Below, piece after piece: positions 1 to 8,387 of a DNA stretch of 64,000 bases. Under the pieces are notes generated by a model that saw only the letters and a list, made by a program, of their open reading frames with translations, was not told where the DNA came from and made no database searches. The position numbers were made by a program, and so were the translations under genes. Each line of letters starts with the position of its first letter. The stretch's first letter is position 1. The DNA is from Chloroflexota bacterium. Lineage in GTDB: Bacteria; Chloroflexota; UBA11872; UBA12225; JAJDUF01. The stretch spans positions 124,001 through 188,000 of the forward strand of contig JAJDUF010000016.1 in the NCBI GenBank assembly GCA_022826725.1. The letters run 5' to 3'.

Positions 1-391
1 GCAGATCGTCGGTCTGGAAGATGTCCGGGGCGGTGCCGGCCCGGTGCAACTCTAGGGCCCGGTTGAGCGGATCGTGATGGGACTCGAAGCTGACCGTGCT
101 ATCCGGGTAGTGCTCCATTAGGGCGGGGGCAGCGGTCGTGCGGAACCACTCTGCGACAGGCTTTTCCGGTCGTCCATCAGGCCCTATCCAGTCCACAGGA
201 GTTTCGGTGAACGTGGTCCCCAACCCCGGCCCGTACCGCCCGTACAGCACGCGGAGGGTGACCGGGGCCGCTCGGGGAAGTGGCAGCCCGGTACCCGGCC
301 AGAGCGATTCGGTGAGGGAACAGGCGGCGGCGAGTATGCCGCCCAACGCAGCGCCGGAGCGAGTCAGGTACTGCCGGCGGGCAAATCGCAT
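1..391 (-). CDS. Sugar-type ABC transporter solute-binding lipoprotein, N-terminal part
   Basis: The reverse strand is open from an ATG at 389-391 to the window edge (130 codons seen), so the C-terminus lies outside. The start is supported by a GGAAGGGGG ribosome site just upstream. The protein opens with a twin-arginine-like stretch (RFARRQYLTR), a hydrophobic segment and a lipobox-like LAAAC, as in lipoproteins of Tat-exported binding proteins. The following text (TLRVLYGRYGPG, a segment ending in APDIFQTDDL) fits family 1 extracellular solute-binding proteins. The role would be capture of a sugar-like ligand outside the membrane. The ligand cannot be told, and permease genes are not in view. 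Confidence 0.72.
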   Translation of the reverse strand, partial: MRFARRQYLTRSGAALGGILAAACSLTESLWPGTGLPLPRAAPVTLRVLYGRYGPGLGTTFTETPVDWIGPDGRPEKPVAEWFRTTAAPALMEHYPDSTVSFESHHDPLNRALELHRAGTAPDIFQTDDL

Positions 392-652
392 CAAGGCGCC
401 CCCTTCCGTAAGGAAGCACGCAGCGCGAGGCAACTCCTATCAGCACAGGCTAGGAATCAGTGTACCAACACATGTCTGTCATCATACGTTGACTCTTCCG
501 GAATGATGTGTGAAGAAATAGAGGCATGCGCCAGCCACGACGGCGACCAAACAGTCGCTACGGAAGCGCCGTCATCCGCTGACAGTGGGGGCGGCCGTAA
601 CGTAGCATTGAAATAGGAGCAACGCCGGCCAACTAGGCCGCTGGAGGCGGGT
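392..652. other. Intergenic region, no clear feature
   Basis: This gap separates the divergent solute-binding lipoprotein gene and the small membrane protein gene, so it should hold both promoters. I see no convincing -35/-10 pair, RNA gene or repeat here. Reverse-strand open frames that cover it have no ribosome site or recognisable protein. Confidence 0.4.
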
Positions 653-1051
653 ATGAACAACGCCGTAGTCTGGACCGTGGGGAGTTTTCTGGGGGGACGT
701 ATGCTGGAACGTGTGGTCGCGGCGGCGCTCGGCTCGGCCAGCGGCCGGCGGTTGATGCAGCGCTGGGACAAGCGCGAACTCACCCCGTTCGAGCATCGGA
801 TGCTGGCGCAACAGTGGGCGGGCGGGATTGCCAAAGCGGTGATTGCCGCCGGCCCTATCGTGGCGGCGGTGATGAGCTTGCGGAGCAGCGTTGACTCCGG
901 CGACGCGGCCGCTTCCGAGGACAAGCCGTTCGATTGGGCGCGGGCCATCTCCCGGACGGCCGAGCTGTTGCTGGCCTTGGGGGCCATTCTCAAGGTGATC
1001 GGCAATTACCTGGAGAATCGCGAGGCAGTGGCGGCGGAGCACGAGGATTGA
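653..1051 (+). CDS. Small hypothetical membrane protein
   Basis: A 132-residue protein that I do not recognise. The ATG follows a good GGAGG ribosome site (CTGGAGGCGGGT). It has a hydrophobic N-terminus, a hydrophobic stretch at about residues 58-76 (VIAAGPIVAAVMSL) and another at about 102-120 (LLLALGAILKVIG), so two or three membrane passes are likely. The C-terminus is short and charged. It stands alone between a divergent transporter gene and a convergent oxidase gene. Two longer open frames lie antisense to it (457-1005 and 572-1078), but neither has a ribosome site or a protein-like composition. Confidence 0.55.
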   Translation: MNNAVVWTVGSFLGGRMLERVVAAALGSASGRRLMQRWDKRELTPFEHRMLAQQWAGGIAKAVIAAGPIVAAVMSLRSSVDSGDAAASEDKPFDWARAISRTAELLLALGAILKVIGNYLENREAVAAEHED

Positions 1052-1077
1052 GGCGTTCGTTGCGGGCTGGGGCCACA

Positions 1078-1145
1078 CATAGCCCCCCTATGGCCCGCCC
1101 CCCCGCAGCGGGGGGACGTGGATTCCCGCTGGCGCGGGAATGACG
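1078..1145. repeat. Composite palindromic intergenic repeat
   Basis: Two repeat families sit side by side. The first is CCCCCTATGGYCC-type DNA followed by a G/C hairpin around 1080-1118. The second is ATTCCCGCTGGCGCGGGAAT at 1122-1141, a hairpin followed by GACGG. Copies of both recur between many genes in this window. It lies between a stop codon and the end of the convergent oxidase gene, where the hairpins could also end transcription. Confidence 0.7.
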
Positions 1146-1180
1146 GGGAAGGGATGTTGTCGAGGCGGGAGACGGCTGCT

Positions 1181-2569
1181 CTATGCCAATAGCTTGCCGG
1201 GATTGAGGAGCCCTTTCGGGTCCACGGCCCGCTTGAACGTATGCATCAACGCCATCGTGGCCGGGTCTACGTTCAGAGGCATGAACTTGCGCTTCATAAT
1301 CCCTACACCATGCTCACCGGAGATCACGCCGCCAAGCTCGGTCGCGGCCGCGATAATGGCGTCCGCAGCCGCTTCACCCCGCTGCCGCTCGTCGGCATCG
1401 AGGCTGCTGAACAATACGTTGGGGTGCAAGTTGCCGTCGCCAGCGTGACCGAACAACACCACCGGCACGTCGTACTCCCGCCCGATCTCCTTGACCCGCC
1501 GTGCCATCGTCGGGATCGCCGGGCGCGGCACACAGATGTCCTCGCCGATCTTGTCCGGCCGCACGCGGCCAAGGGCGCCGGTAATCGAGCGCCGCGCCGT
1601 CCAGAGCGCCTCCGCCTCGTCTGCCGTAGCGGCTAGGCGGACCTCGCGAGCACCGGCGGCCATGCAGAGGTCGCGGACTCTGGCTGCGTCGCGGTCGGCC
1701 GCGCGCTCGTCGCCGTCGGTTTCGATGAGCAGGATAGCTTCCACGTCGAGCGGGAGGCCTAGACCGCGATAGGCCTCCACGCAGTGGATGGCGATGTCGT
1801 CCATCAACTCGATCAGCGCCGGTGTAATCCCCTCGCGGAGGATGATGGAGACGGTGCGCGTGGCGGCTGCAAGCTCTGGGAACACGGCCAGCAGCGCCCG
1901 CCGCGCCGGGGGCGTGGGGATCAACCGGACTTCAACCAGCGTGACCACGCCGAGCGTGCCTTCCGAGCCGATAAACAGGGCCAGCACGTCCCCGTCTTCC
2001 TCGCGGCGCAGCGAGAGCACCTCGCCGTCGAGCAGCACGACTTCCAGCGCCTGCACGTAATCCTGGGTGACGCCGTATTTCAGTCCCCGGGGGCCACCGG
2101 CGTTCTCGGCCACGTTGCCACCGAGCGACGAGACTTTGAGGCTCGACGGATCGGGAGGATAGAACAGTCCGGCCGGCGTTACCGCCGTGAGGAGATCGCC
2201 CGTGAGTACCCCCGGCTCGGCAATGGCGCGGCGGCGGGTGGTCTCGACGGCGCGTAGTCGGTTGATGCGGCTGAGGTCAAGCACCAGCTCGTGGGCAAGG
2301 GGCACACATCCACCCGATAGGCCAGTGCCGCTGCCGCGCGGAATGACTGGCAGGTCGTGGGTATTGGCATACCGCAAGACGGCCGCGACTTGGCGTGTCT
2401 CCGCCGGCTGCACGACGGCCAAAGGCGGGGTACCGCGCAAGACGGTCGTGCTGTCGTAGGAGTAGCCGAACAGCGCCGCCGGCTCGGTAATAACCCGTTC
2501 CGAACCGACGAGCCGGCCGAGGTCGCGGCGGGCGGCGGCGGTGGCGCTTGGGGACGGCGCGGCGGTCAT
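1181..2569 (-). CDS. FAD-linked oxidase, GlcD / D-lactate dehydrogenase type
   Basis: A 462-residue flavoprotein that oxidises a 2-hydroxy acid such as glycolate or D-lactate to the 2-oxo acid. The N-terminal FAD-binding PCMH domain is at about residues 35-215 with the FAD loop PRGSGTGLSGG at 77-87. The C-terminal FAD oxidase domain carries HAGDGNLHPN and GEHGVG, and the chain ends NPGKLLA as expected. The length is normal for GlcD. The ATG at 2569 has GGAG eight bases upstream. No GlcE or GlcF partner lies next to it, so it may use an external electron acceptor or be a stand-alone dehydrogenase. The exact substrate cannot be read from the sequence. Confidence 0.88.
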   Translation of the reverse strand: MTAAPSPSATAAARRDLGRLVGSERVITEPAALFGYSYDSTTVLRGTPPLAVVQPAETRQVAAVLRYANTHDLPVIPRGSGTGLSGGCVPLAHELVLDLSRINRLRAVETTRRRAIAEPGVLTGDLLTAVTPAGLFYPPDPSSLKVSSLGGNVAENAGGPRGLKYGVTQDYVQALEVVLLDGEVLSLRREEDGDVLALFIGSEGTLGVVTLVEVRLIPTPPARRALLAVFPELAAATRTVSIILREGITPALIELMDDIAIHCVEAYRGLGLPLDVEAILLIETDGDERAADRDAARVRDLCMAAGAREVRLAATADEAEALWTARRSITGALGRVRPDKIGEDICVPRPAIPTMARRVKEIGREYDVPVVLFGHAGDGNLHPNVLFSSLDADERQRGEAAADAIIAAATELGGVISGEHGVGIMKRKFMPLNVDPATMALMHTFKRAVDPKGLLNPGKLLA

Positions 2570-2574
2570 GGGGC

Positions 2575-2705
2575 GGCTCCGGGGATGGCCCCCCTACGGT
2601 CCCCCCGCTGCGGCAGGGGGACGGCATGTTCCCTCCCCCGTCGGGACGGGGGAGGGTCAGGGTGGGGCCCTGGATCGCGGCGCAAGCCGCAATGATGGAT
2701 AGGTG
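2575..2705. repeat. Palindromic intergenic repeats
   Basis: The block upstream of the oxidase gene contains the CCCCCTACGGTCCCCCCGCTG family (around 2586-2625), then CCCTCCCCCGTCGGGACGGGGGAGGG-like dyad DNA (2632-2655), then a diverged ATTGCGGCTTGCGCCGCAAT-type hairpin (around 2672-2693). These match families elsewhere in the window. It is non-coding on both strands as far as I can judge. Confidence 0.6.
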
Positions 2706-2792
2706 TCATTTTTTTGGTGCCGATGCCGACCATCTGAGCGCTACACTTGCTGCCTGGATCATTAAACCAATAAACGCGGCCGGTGCTTCCCG

Positions 2793-2821
2793 TTCGCATC
2801 AGCGCAGCCGTTCGCTATAAT
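2793..2821 (+). promoter_or_regulatory. Candidate sigma-70-type promoter for the NYN gene
   Basis: TTCGCA (2793-2798) and a perfect TATAAT (2816-2821) are separated by 17 bases, upstream of the NYN-domain gene at 2969. The -10 box is a consensus match in otherwise GC-rich DNA. The leader would be about 140 bases. I see no terminator or riboswitch fold in it. Confidence 0.4.
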
Positions 2822-2968
2822 CAGTGGTAGGAATCACAGCAATACGGCCCGGTCGCCGATCCTCACAGTTCTAGTGGCCTGTTTTCCTCGCTTGTTTGGT
2901 CAACTCCCTCCCCGGGCTGCTGCTACGGCGATCCGGCCGGGAAGGATGGCGCAGCGCGCCCGAATCGT

Positions 2969-4408
2969 ATGAATGCTCAGTATCGTCGCCCCGAGTCCAT
3001 GCCCAACCTGACCGTACACGCAGCCTCCCACGGATCCGTCGCCGTTTTCATTGACTGGGACAACTTTGCCATCGGCCTCCGGGAAGAGATGCCGGACCGG
3101 CCGCCGGACCTCGGTCCGGTCTTACGCTGGGTGCGCCAGCTAGGGCCGGTGGCCGTCTGCCGCGCGTATGGCGAATGGCGCGATGCCGCCGAGCGGCTGG
3201 CCGTCTATAGCGCCGGCGTCGAGGTGGTCTACGCTCCGGTGCTCCCGTTAGCCAGCGCCGCGGCGCGCCCCAACGGTGGCAAGAGCCTGGCCGATACGGA
3301 AATGGCGGTGGACTGTGTGGACTTCCTGCACCTCATTCCCGAAATCGCCACCCTGGTCATCGTCTCCAGCGACAAGGACCTCATTCCGATCCTGCGGTTT
3401 GCCCAGCGTCGTGGCCTGCGCGTCTTCGTCGTCGGCTCGGACCGGACGGCCGGCGCGCTGCGCGATCAGTCCGACGACTACGTGACGTACCGCACGTTGC
3501 TGGAGCAGGAAGGCGAGGCGATCACAACTCCGCCGGTGCGGCCGATGGAGGTGCCACCGGGCCGCTTTGCACGGGCGCCGCGGCTGACGCCGGCACGCTC
3601 GATGCTCGCCACGCCCACGGCCGAAAATACCGAGAGTAGTACGACCAAGGCCGATACCGGTAGTGCTGCTGGCCCGTCGAGAGCCACACTACGTCGGCGG
3701 CGCGGCCGGCGGCGGCGTGGTGGGGGCACGGGCACCGCGACCCCGGCAGCCAGCGCCGCGGCGCCGCCGGCCCCTCCGGAAGTGGCGGAGCGCGAACCGG
3801 ACCCGGCGATGGTGGCACCGCCGCCGGACGATGCCGCTGCGTCCGCGCCCGATGAGACTGAGCCGTCTAGCGCAGACTCTGCCGCGGCCGCGGCCGTTGC
3901 CGCCGCACCAAGCGAGCCGGCGCCGAGCGAGGCGGCCGAGGAAAGCCGGCCGGCACTGAAGGTACTCCCCGGCGAATCGCTCTCGCGCCTGAAAGGACCG
4001 GCCCCGGCGGCAGAGCCGGCCCCGGAAACGCCGGCCGAGGAGGCCGCTCCGGTAGCCGAGGCGGCTGCGCCGGCTCCGGCCGAGGAGAGTGCGGAAGCTC
4101 CGGCCGAACCGGCGGTCGTTGAGCTCGTCGCGCCGCCCGCAGCCGACGGCGCTCCACCGAGCAGCAACGGGACGACCGCCGAGGAAGACACCACCACCGC
4201 CGCTCAGGCCGATGGCGCTGCCAAAGCGCCGGCAGCAGAAGAGAAGAAGGCCAAGACCACCACTCGCCGGCGCTCTACGCGCCGACGCTCCAGTACGCGC
4301 GGCAAGACCAGCACGGCCAAGGCCAAGACAGCGAAGTCGGCAAAGGCGGCGAAAGCCACGGCGAGCGACAAGAAGAAGGCCGAGGCCGCGCCGGCCGCGG
4401 AAGCGTAG
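2969..4408 (+). CDS. NYN-domain (LabA-like) protein with disordered region and histone-H1-like tail
   Basis: A 479-residue protein. Residues 22-180 form a NYN domain, a PIN-like nuclease fold: FIDWDNF with Asp29/Asp31, a Glu in AYGEWRD, DTEMAVDCVDF, and VIVSSDKDLIPILRFA, which carry the acidic metal-binding residues. Family members are putative ribonucleases. Residues ~190-410 are Ala/Pro/Glu-rich and probably disordered. The last ~55 residues are Lys/Arg/Ser/Thr/Ala repeats (TTRRRSTRRRSSTRGKTSTA) like a histone H1 tail, suggesting nucleic-acid binding. The start is ATG 2969, with ATG 2999 (MPNLTVH) as alternative; neither has a strong ribosome site. Many long antisense frames here arise from the codon bias of the repeat and are not genes. 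Confidence 0.85.
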   Translation: MNAQYRRPESMPNLTVHAASHGSVAVFIDWDNFAIGLREEMPDRPPDLGPVLRWVRQLGPVAVCRAYGEWRDAAERLAVYSAGVEVVYAPVLPLASAAARPNGGKSLADTEMAVDCVDFLHLIPEIATLVIVSSDKDLIPILRFAQRRGLRVFVVGSDRTAGALRDQSDDYVTYRTLLEQEGEAITTPPVRPMEVPPGRFARAPRLTPARSMLATPTAENTESSTTKADTGSAAGPSRATLRRRRGRRRRGGGTGTATPAASAAAPPAPPEVAEREPDPAMVAPPPDDAAASAPDETEPSSADSAAAAAVAAAPSEPAPSEAAEESRPALKVLPGESLSRLKGPAPAAEPAPETPAEEAAPVAEAAAPAPAEESAEAPAEPAVVELVAPPAADGAPPSSNGTTAEEDTTTAAQADGAAKAPAAEEKKAKTTTRRRSTRRRSSTRGKTSTAKAKTAKSAKAAKATASDKKKAEAAPAAEA

Positions 4409-4474
4409 TGCCCCGGTGTGGGTGCATGGGCACATGGATGCGGCGGGAGTAGGGTGAGGGCGGCCAGGGCACCG

Positions 4475-5176
4475 ATGTCCGCGACCGACCAATGCCCGCC
4501 GACGATCACTTCCACCATCGAGGCGGCCACGCCCATGGATGTCCCGGTCATCGCCGAGGTGTTCGCGCGCGCCTTTGGCGAGTATCGGCTGGCCCTCGGC
4601 TGCGATACCTCCACGTTGGCCCGGCTGTGGACACCGCTCATCGCGGCGCGCCTGTCCAATTGGCACGTTGCTCGCATATCCCGGCCCGGCTGCTCGGAGG
4701 CCCGGCCGGTGGTCGGGATTCTGGCCTTGGAAGCCCACGGAGAAGTACACGAGTCGGCCGGGCACGGACTGCGGACGCTGGCCGTCTGGCGGCGGGAGCT
4801 AGGCACCAGGGGACTGCTGTGGGCTTGCTATGCTCTGTTCCCCTTGGGGATCGCGTATGTACGTCGGCCACCGCGCAGCGATGAGCTGTACGTGGCGAAC
4901 CTGGCGGTGGACCCGGAGTATCAGAACCGAGGGATCGGTCGCCGGCTCCTCGCCACCGCCGCACAGCGGGCACAGGAGCGTGGGTATCGGCGGCTCTCAC
5001 TCCACGTCGCTGCCGCCAATGCCCCGGCACTGCATCTCTACGAGAGCGCCGGCTTCTCCCCCGAAGTGACCATCCGCCCGCCGTATCAGGGGCCATTGGG
5101 CATTCCGGCCTTCATCGCCATGCGTAGCGGTCAGTTGTCAGCTACCAGCTTTTGGCCGTCAGCAGTCAGCTTGTAA
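4475..5176 (+). CDS. GNAT-family N-acetyltransferase
   Basis: A 233-residue protein from ATG 4475. The open frame extends back to 4418, but that stretch is low-complexity and poorly protein-like. The GNAT core is clear: DELYVANLAVDPEYQNRGIGR with the acetyl-CoA loop Q/R-x-x-G-x-G, then LSLHVAAANAPALHLYESAGF. It should transfer an acyl group from acyl-CoA to an amine; the substrate is unknown. The N-terminal ~130 residues carry a hydrophobic patch (LLWACYALFPLGIAYV). The last ~12 residues (LSATSFWPSAVSL) look like read-through into flanking repeat DNA, so the natural stop may have moved. Confidence 0.8.
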   Translation: MSATDQCPPTITSTIEAATPMDVPVIAEVFARAFGEYRLALGCDTSTLARLWTPLIAARLSNWHVARISRPGCSEARPVVGILALEAHGEVHESAGHGLRTLAVWRRELGTRGLLWACYALFPLGIAYVRRPPRSDELYVANLAVDPEYQNRGIGRRLLATAAQRAQERGYRRLSLHVAAANAPALHLYESAGFSPEVTIRPPYQGPLGIPAFIAMRSGQLSATSFWPSAVSL

Positions 5177-5204
5177 CACTGGCAACATGTGGTAGCAGCC
5201 GATC

Positions 5205-5320
5205 CTGGGAGACGTAGCACCCCCATGGTCCCCCCGCTGCGGCGGGGGGACCATGGATTCCCGCTTTCGCGGGAATGACGAGTTATGCAAAGGTCTCCTT
5301 GCACGGGAATGACGGGGTAG
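5205..5320. repeat. Composite palindromic repeats between convergent genes
   Basis: Contains CCCCCATGGTCCCCCCGCTG with a G-rich dyad partner (5219-5250), then ATTCCCGCTTTCGCGGGAAT (5257-5276), then GACGAGTTATGCAAAGGTCTCC and TGCACGGGAATGACGGGG. The last part recurs after the same hairpin at 10234-10272 and 58697-58716, so the full unit is about 60 bp. It sits between convergent genes and could end transcription from both sides. Confidence 0.7.
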
Positions 5321-5346
5321 GACGGCTGAAGGCTGATAGCTGATCG

Positions 5347-6309
5347 CTAGTAGCCCTTCGTCTTGTCTACGACGTTGACGAGCGGCTGGCCTTGGGCGAA
5401 TCGGCGGGCATTCTCGCGTAGAATCTCCACCGCGCGGCGCTCCTTGCGGAAGGAATGCCCGGAGGAATGCGGCGTGATGAGGCAGTTGGGAAGCCCCCAC
5501 AGCGGGCTGTCGGCGGGCAGCGGCTCGATTGGGGTTGCATCCAGTCCCGCATAGGCCGGGCCTTGGCGGTCGTCCTGCAAGGCCGCTACGAGCGCGTCGT
5601 GGTCCACCAGCCCGCCGCGGGAGACGACGATGAGGCCCGCGTCCGGCTTCATGATGGCGAACTGCGCGGCCGAGAGCATCCCGCGCGCCTGCGGCGTGTA
5701 CGGCGCCGTGATCACGACCACGTCCGCTGCTGCCAGGAGGTCGTCGAGCCGTTCCAGCGGCCAGACTTGTGCCAGCGCATCGTCCGGCGTGACCGGCTCA
5801 CGATCCACGGCGATAACATCCATCTCGAAACCGCGCGCCCGCACGCCAACCGCCCGCCCAATCTGACCGTAGCCGATAATGCCCATTGTGCCGCCGGCCA
5901 ACTCCCAGGACACCGCCCGGACACCCGCGGCCTCCCAGCGGCGCGCAGCCTGCGCCTCGCGGGCACAGAGCAGCCCGCGACTAAAGGCCAGGAGCAACGC
6001 GAAGGCGTGCTCGGCGATATTGGGCGCGTGGGCACCACGGGTGTTGGTGATGATGATGTCGCGCTCACGCAGCTCCGGGCTGGACCATAGCTGCTCCACA
6101 CCGGCGCTCGACGTCTGTATCCAGCGGAGCCGGGGAGCGTGCGGCAGCACCGCTGCCGGCGGCCAGCCGTAGATGCCGTCCGCGTCGGCGATCTCCGCGC
6201 GCAGCGTCTCGTCGTCGAATGCCTCGACCACCGTGACGCCTTCATCCTTCAGGTTATCTAGCAAGTGGAAGCACCGGCTGTTCGCCGTTGTCGCGAGTAT
6301 GAGCTTCAT
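5347..6309 (-). CDS. D-2-hydroxyacid dehydrogenase (NAD-binding)
   Basis: A 320-residue oxidoreductase from ATG 6309, chosen because TAAGGAGG lies five bases upstream; the ATG at 6312 is the alternative. The N-terminal half holds the substrate domain. The NAD domain has the G-x-G-x-x-G loop in TMGIIGYGQIGRA near residue 145. Catalytic residues of the family are visible: Arg in VVSRGGLVD, Glu in PIEPLPADSPLW and His in ITPHSSGH. It should interconvert a 2-oxo acid and a D-2-hydroxy acid using NAD(P)H. The substrate is not evident. It could feed or drain the pool used by the GlcD-type oxidase at 1181-2569, though the two are not in one operon. Confidence 0.87.
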   Translation of the reverse strand: MKLILATTANSRCFHLLDNLKDEGVTVVEAFDDETLRAEIADADGIYGWPPAAVLPHAPRLRWIQTSSAGVEQLWSSPELRERDIIITNTRGAHAPNIAEHAFALLLAFSRGLLCAREAQAARRWEAAGVRAVSWELAGGTMGIIGYGQIGRAVGVRARGFEMDVIAVDREPVTPDDALAQVWPLERLDDLLAAADVVVITAPYTPQARGMLSAAQFAIMKPDAGLIVVSRGGLVDHDALVAALQDDRQGPAYAGLDATPIEPLPADSPLWGLPNCLITPHSSGHSFRKERRAVEILRENARRFAQGQPLVNVVDKTKGY

Positions 6310-6453
6310 CATCGCCTCCTTACGTCGGCACCGCCATGGCACACTGCCCTTGGGCTAGGTAGCTGGGAACATGCGGGGCGGGGAAAAAGGACGGGCACTA
6401 CCAGGATTCCGACGGTCAAGCTCGACGCTGCCAGGCAGCCGCCGCGATTGGTG

Positions 6454-6483
6454 CTGACATTAGACCAAGCTGCACGTTACACT
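6454..6483 (+). promoter_or_regulatory. Candidate promoter upstream of the Trm112-like gene
   Basis: CTGACA (6454-6459) and TACACT (6478-6483) are 18 bases apart, about 115 bases before the start at 6599. An overlapping TATAGT lies at 6483-6488. The -35 box differs from consensus at one base. The rest of the 290-base gap between the divergent genes shows no gene or repeat. Confidence 0.3.
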
Positions 6484-6598
6484 ATAGTTGAGGCACTCAG
6501 GCAAACGGCTCGACGGTGTATGCGACACTGCCAGCGGTGCGGCGAGCCGCCGCCATTACTCATGCTTCGAGCACAGACCACAAGGGAGGTAGAGGCCC

Positions 6599-7066
6599 AT
6601 GTTTCGCTTCATATTCGGTACATGGATCGGGCGCTTATTGATGTTCTTGGCGGCGGTCGGCGCCGCGGCGTGGGGTGTGCGGCGCTTCCTCGGACTCGAT
6701 CAAGCGGAGTCCGACGACTGGACGCCAGCCCCGGAGGAGCCACCTGCGGAAACGGGCGCCAATTCCACCGATGTAGATGCAAGTCTGCTTGAAATCTTGG
6801 CCTGCCCTGAAGACAAGCAGCCCATCGTGAAGATGGACGACAAGATCGTCTGCACGCACTGTGGGAAGCGCTACCCCATCCGCGATGGTATTCCGGTCAT
6901 GCTGATAGACGAGGCCGAGGAAGGTCCGGTCCCGACGGAAGCAGAGGTCGCGGCAGCACGAGCGGCGCTGCAAGGTGAGCCGGAAGCGGCAAGCGCGGCC
7001 GCAGAGGCGAGCGCCGACACCGGGAGCGCCGACCAAGCGGCCGCGGGCGAGAAGCAAGGTGGATAG
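6599..7066 (+). CDS. Membrane-tethered Trm112-family (UPF0434-like) protein
   Basis: A 155-residue protein. Residues 1-25 form a hydrophobic anchor, residues 35-58 are an acidic linker, and residues 60-105 match the Trm112/UPF0434 zinc-ribbon family: LLEILACPEDKQP, CTHCGKRYPIRDGIPVML. Three Cys are visible (69, 85, 88), while the usual second Cys of the first pair is replaced (CPED). Ordinary bacterial members are about 60 residues, soluble, and have neither an anchor nor the Ala/Glu-rich tail seen here after residue 110. Trm112 in eukaryotes activates methyltransferases; the role here is unknown. The ATG has GGGAGG about ten bases upstream. It is not obviously in an operon. Confidence 0.8.
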   Translation: MFRFIFGTWIGRLLMFLAAVGAAAWGVRRFLGLDQAESDDWTPAPEEPPAETGANSTDVDASLLEILACPEDKQPIVKMDDKIVCTHCGKRYPIRDGIPVMLIDEAEEGPVPTEAEVAAARAALQGEPEAASAAAEASADTGSADQAAAGEKQGG

Positions 7067-7124
7067 GAAATCTCCCCACGTGGAAAGGGCTGAAAGGGTA
7101 GGTTTTCGCTGGGGGGCGAGGCGG

Positions 7125-7220
7125 ACCTAACCCCCGGCCCCTTCCCTGCAGAGAAGGGGAGTTGGTGCAGCAACCGGGGGCTGCCGATAGGCCTGGGTTC
7201 CCGCGCAAGCGGGAATGACA
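7125..7220. repeat. Palindromic intergenic repeats
   Basis: CCTAACCCCCGGCCCCTTCCCTGCAGAGAAGGGG-type hairpin DNA (about 7127-7160) is followed by TTCCCGCGCAAGCGGGAA (7199-7216) and TGAC. These are the window's two commonest repeat families in their usual order. Confidence 0.65.
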
Positions 7221-7246
7221 GATGGTGGCCCGCGGCGAGCACGACG

Positions 7247-8380
7247 ATGGCCGTAGAGACCGCAGAAGTAGCCACTCCGCCCGCAGCGACGCGCCGGCCG
7301 GAGCGTGGCACGGGCAAGCGCCGGCTGCGGATAGCGCGGGTGCGCTACGGCACCATCGTTGCGGGGAGCGCCGTCTTCCTCCTGGGCGGCTATTGGGACG
7401 TATCGTGGCACATCATTGTCGGCCGCGACACCTTCTGGAGCCCGCCGCATCTGGTGCTCTACGCGGGCATCATCGCCATCCTGGCGGCGTGCGGCTCGGC
7501 AGTCGCTAAGGCGGCTGCGGCGGCGCGTGGCCGGGGGCCGGCGCTGCCAGGGCCGCTGGTACCGCTGCCGTTCGGCCTGCGACTGCCGCCGGGCATCTTG
7601 GTCACGCTGGTCGGGGCCGGGATGAGCCTGGCCTCAGCGCCGATTGACGACACCTGGCACCGGCTGTACGGGCTGGACGTGACGGTTTGGAGCCCGCCGC
7701 ACATCATGCTGGTCGCCGGCATGGTCATCGCCCCGTTCGGGGCGCTCATCGGCCTCACGTTGGAGACGAACCACCAGTTGCCGGTACGGCTGCGGCGCAT
7801 GTGGCACGACACCGGGCAACTGTGGCGGCTGCCCCATAGCGAACTCGCGGGCATCGCGGCCGGCGGGGTGATACTGGCAACCGCGCTGGCGGTGCTGGCC
7901 GAGTACGACTTTGATCTGCCGATCTATGGGTTGGTCTACCACCCGATCATCCTGTCGGCACTGAGCGCGTTCATCCTGGTCGCTGCGGCGCGAGCAAGTG
8001 GACAGATTGGCGCCGCCACGCTGGCTGCGCTGGCCTACACGGCGATGCGGCTCGCCGTCCACGCCGAACTGCTGCTGCTCGACGGTATCCGGCCGCAGAT
8101 TCCGCTCGTTCTTGCCGCGGCGCCGATCATTGACCTCGTGCTGGTAGGGCTGCCGCTGCGTCCATTGTGGGTACGAGCGGCGCTGGCCGGCGCCGGATTT
8201 GCCGGGGCCTTGGTAGCGGTCCAAGTGCCGTACCTCCAAGCCTATGGCTGGGTGCAATGGGCGCCGGAGATGCTGGCCGTCGCCGCGCCGTGGATGCTGG
8301 GCCTTTCGGCGGCGGGTGCGGCCTTGGGCTGGCTGGTCGGGAGCACCCTGCGGCCGGTGCATGAGGCCCCCGAGGACTGA
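7247..8380 (+). CDS. Polytopic membrane protein with duplicated W-H / WSPPH motif
   Basis: A 377-residue integral membrane protein with about nine or ten hydrophobic segments, starting at ATG 7247. I do not recognise a named family. The striking feature is an internal repeat: W54-H55-x5-D61-x2-W64-SPP-H68 followed by a membrane segment, and W137-H138-x5-D144-x3-W148-SPP-H152 followed by another. The paired His/Asp residues at the membrane edge look like metal or cofactor ligands (inference). It is followed after 7 bases by a single-pass protein with an extracytoplasmic domain, so the two are likely one operon and one complex. A short basic N-terminus (RRPERGTGKRRLRIARVR) suggests a cytoplasmic N-terminal end. 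Confidence 0.75.
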   Translation: MAVETAEVATPPAATRRPERGTGKRRLRIARVRYGTIVAGSAVFLLGGYWDVSWHIIVGRDTFWSPPHLVLYAGIIAILAACGSAVAKAAAAARGRGPALPGPLVPLPFGLRLPPGILVTLVGAGMSLASAPIDDTWHRLYGLDVTVWSPPHIMLVAGMVIAPFGALIGLTLETNHQLPVRLRRMWHDTGQLWRLPHSELAGIAAGGVILATALAVLAEYDFDLPIYGLVYHPIILSALSAFILVAAARASGQIGAATLAALAYTAMRLAVHAELLLLDGIRPQIPLVLAAAPIIDLVLVGLPLRPLWVRAALAGAGFAGALVAVQVPYLQAYGWVQWAPEMLAVAAPWMLGLSAAGAALGWLVGSTLRPVHEAPED

Positions 8381-8387
8381 GTGAGAC

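Noticed and set aside
457-1078. Reverse-strand frames of 168-182 codons over the small membrane protein
   Set aside because: No ribosome site and no protein-like composition; the forward frame has GGAGG and clear hydrophobic segments.
3478-4197. Long reverse-strand frames opposite the NYN gene's low-complexity region
   Set aside because: They mirror GC-rich Ala/Pro codons, have no ribosome site and encode only Ser/Ala/Gly repeats. The forward strand has a recognisable NYN domain in frame.
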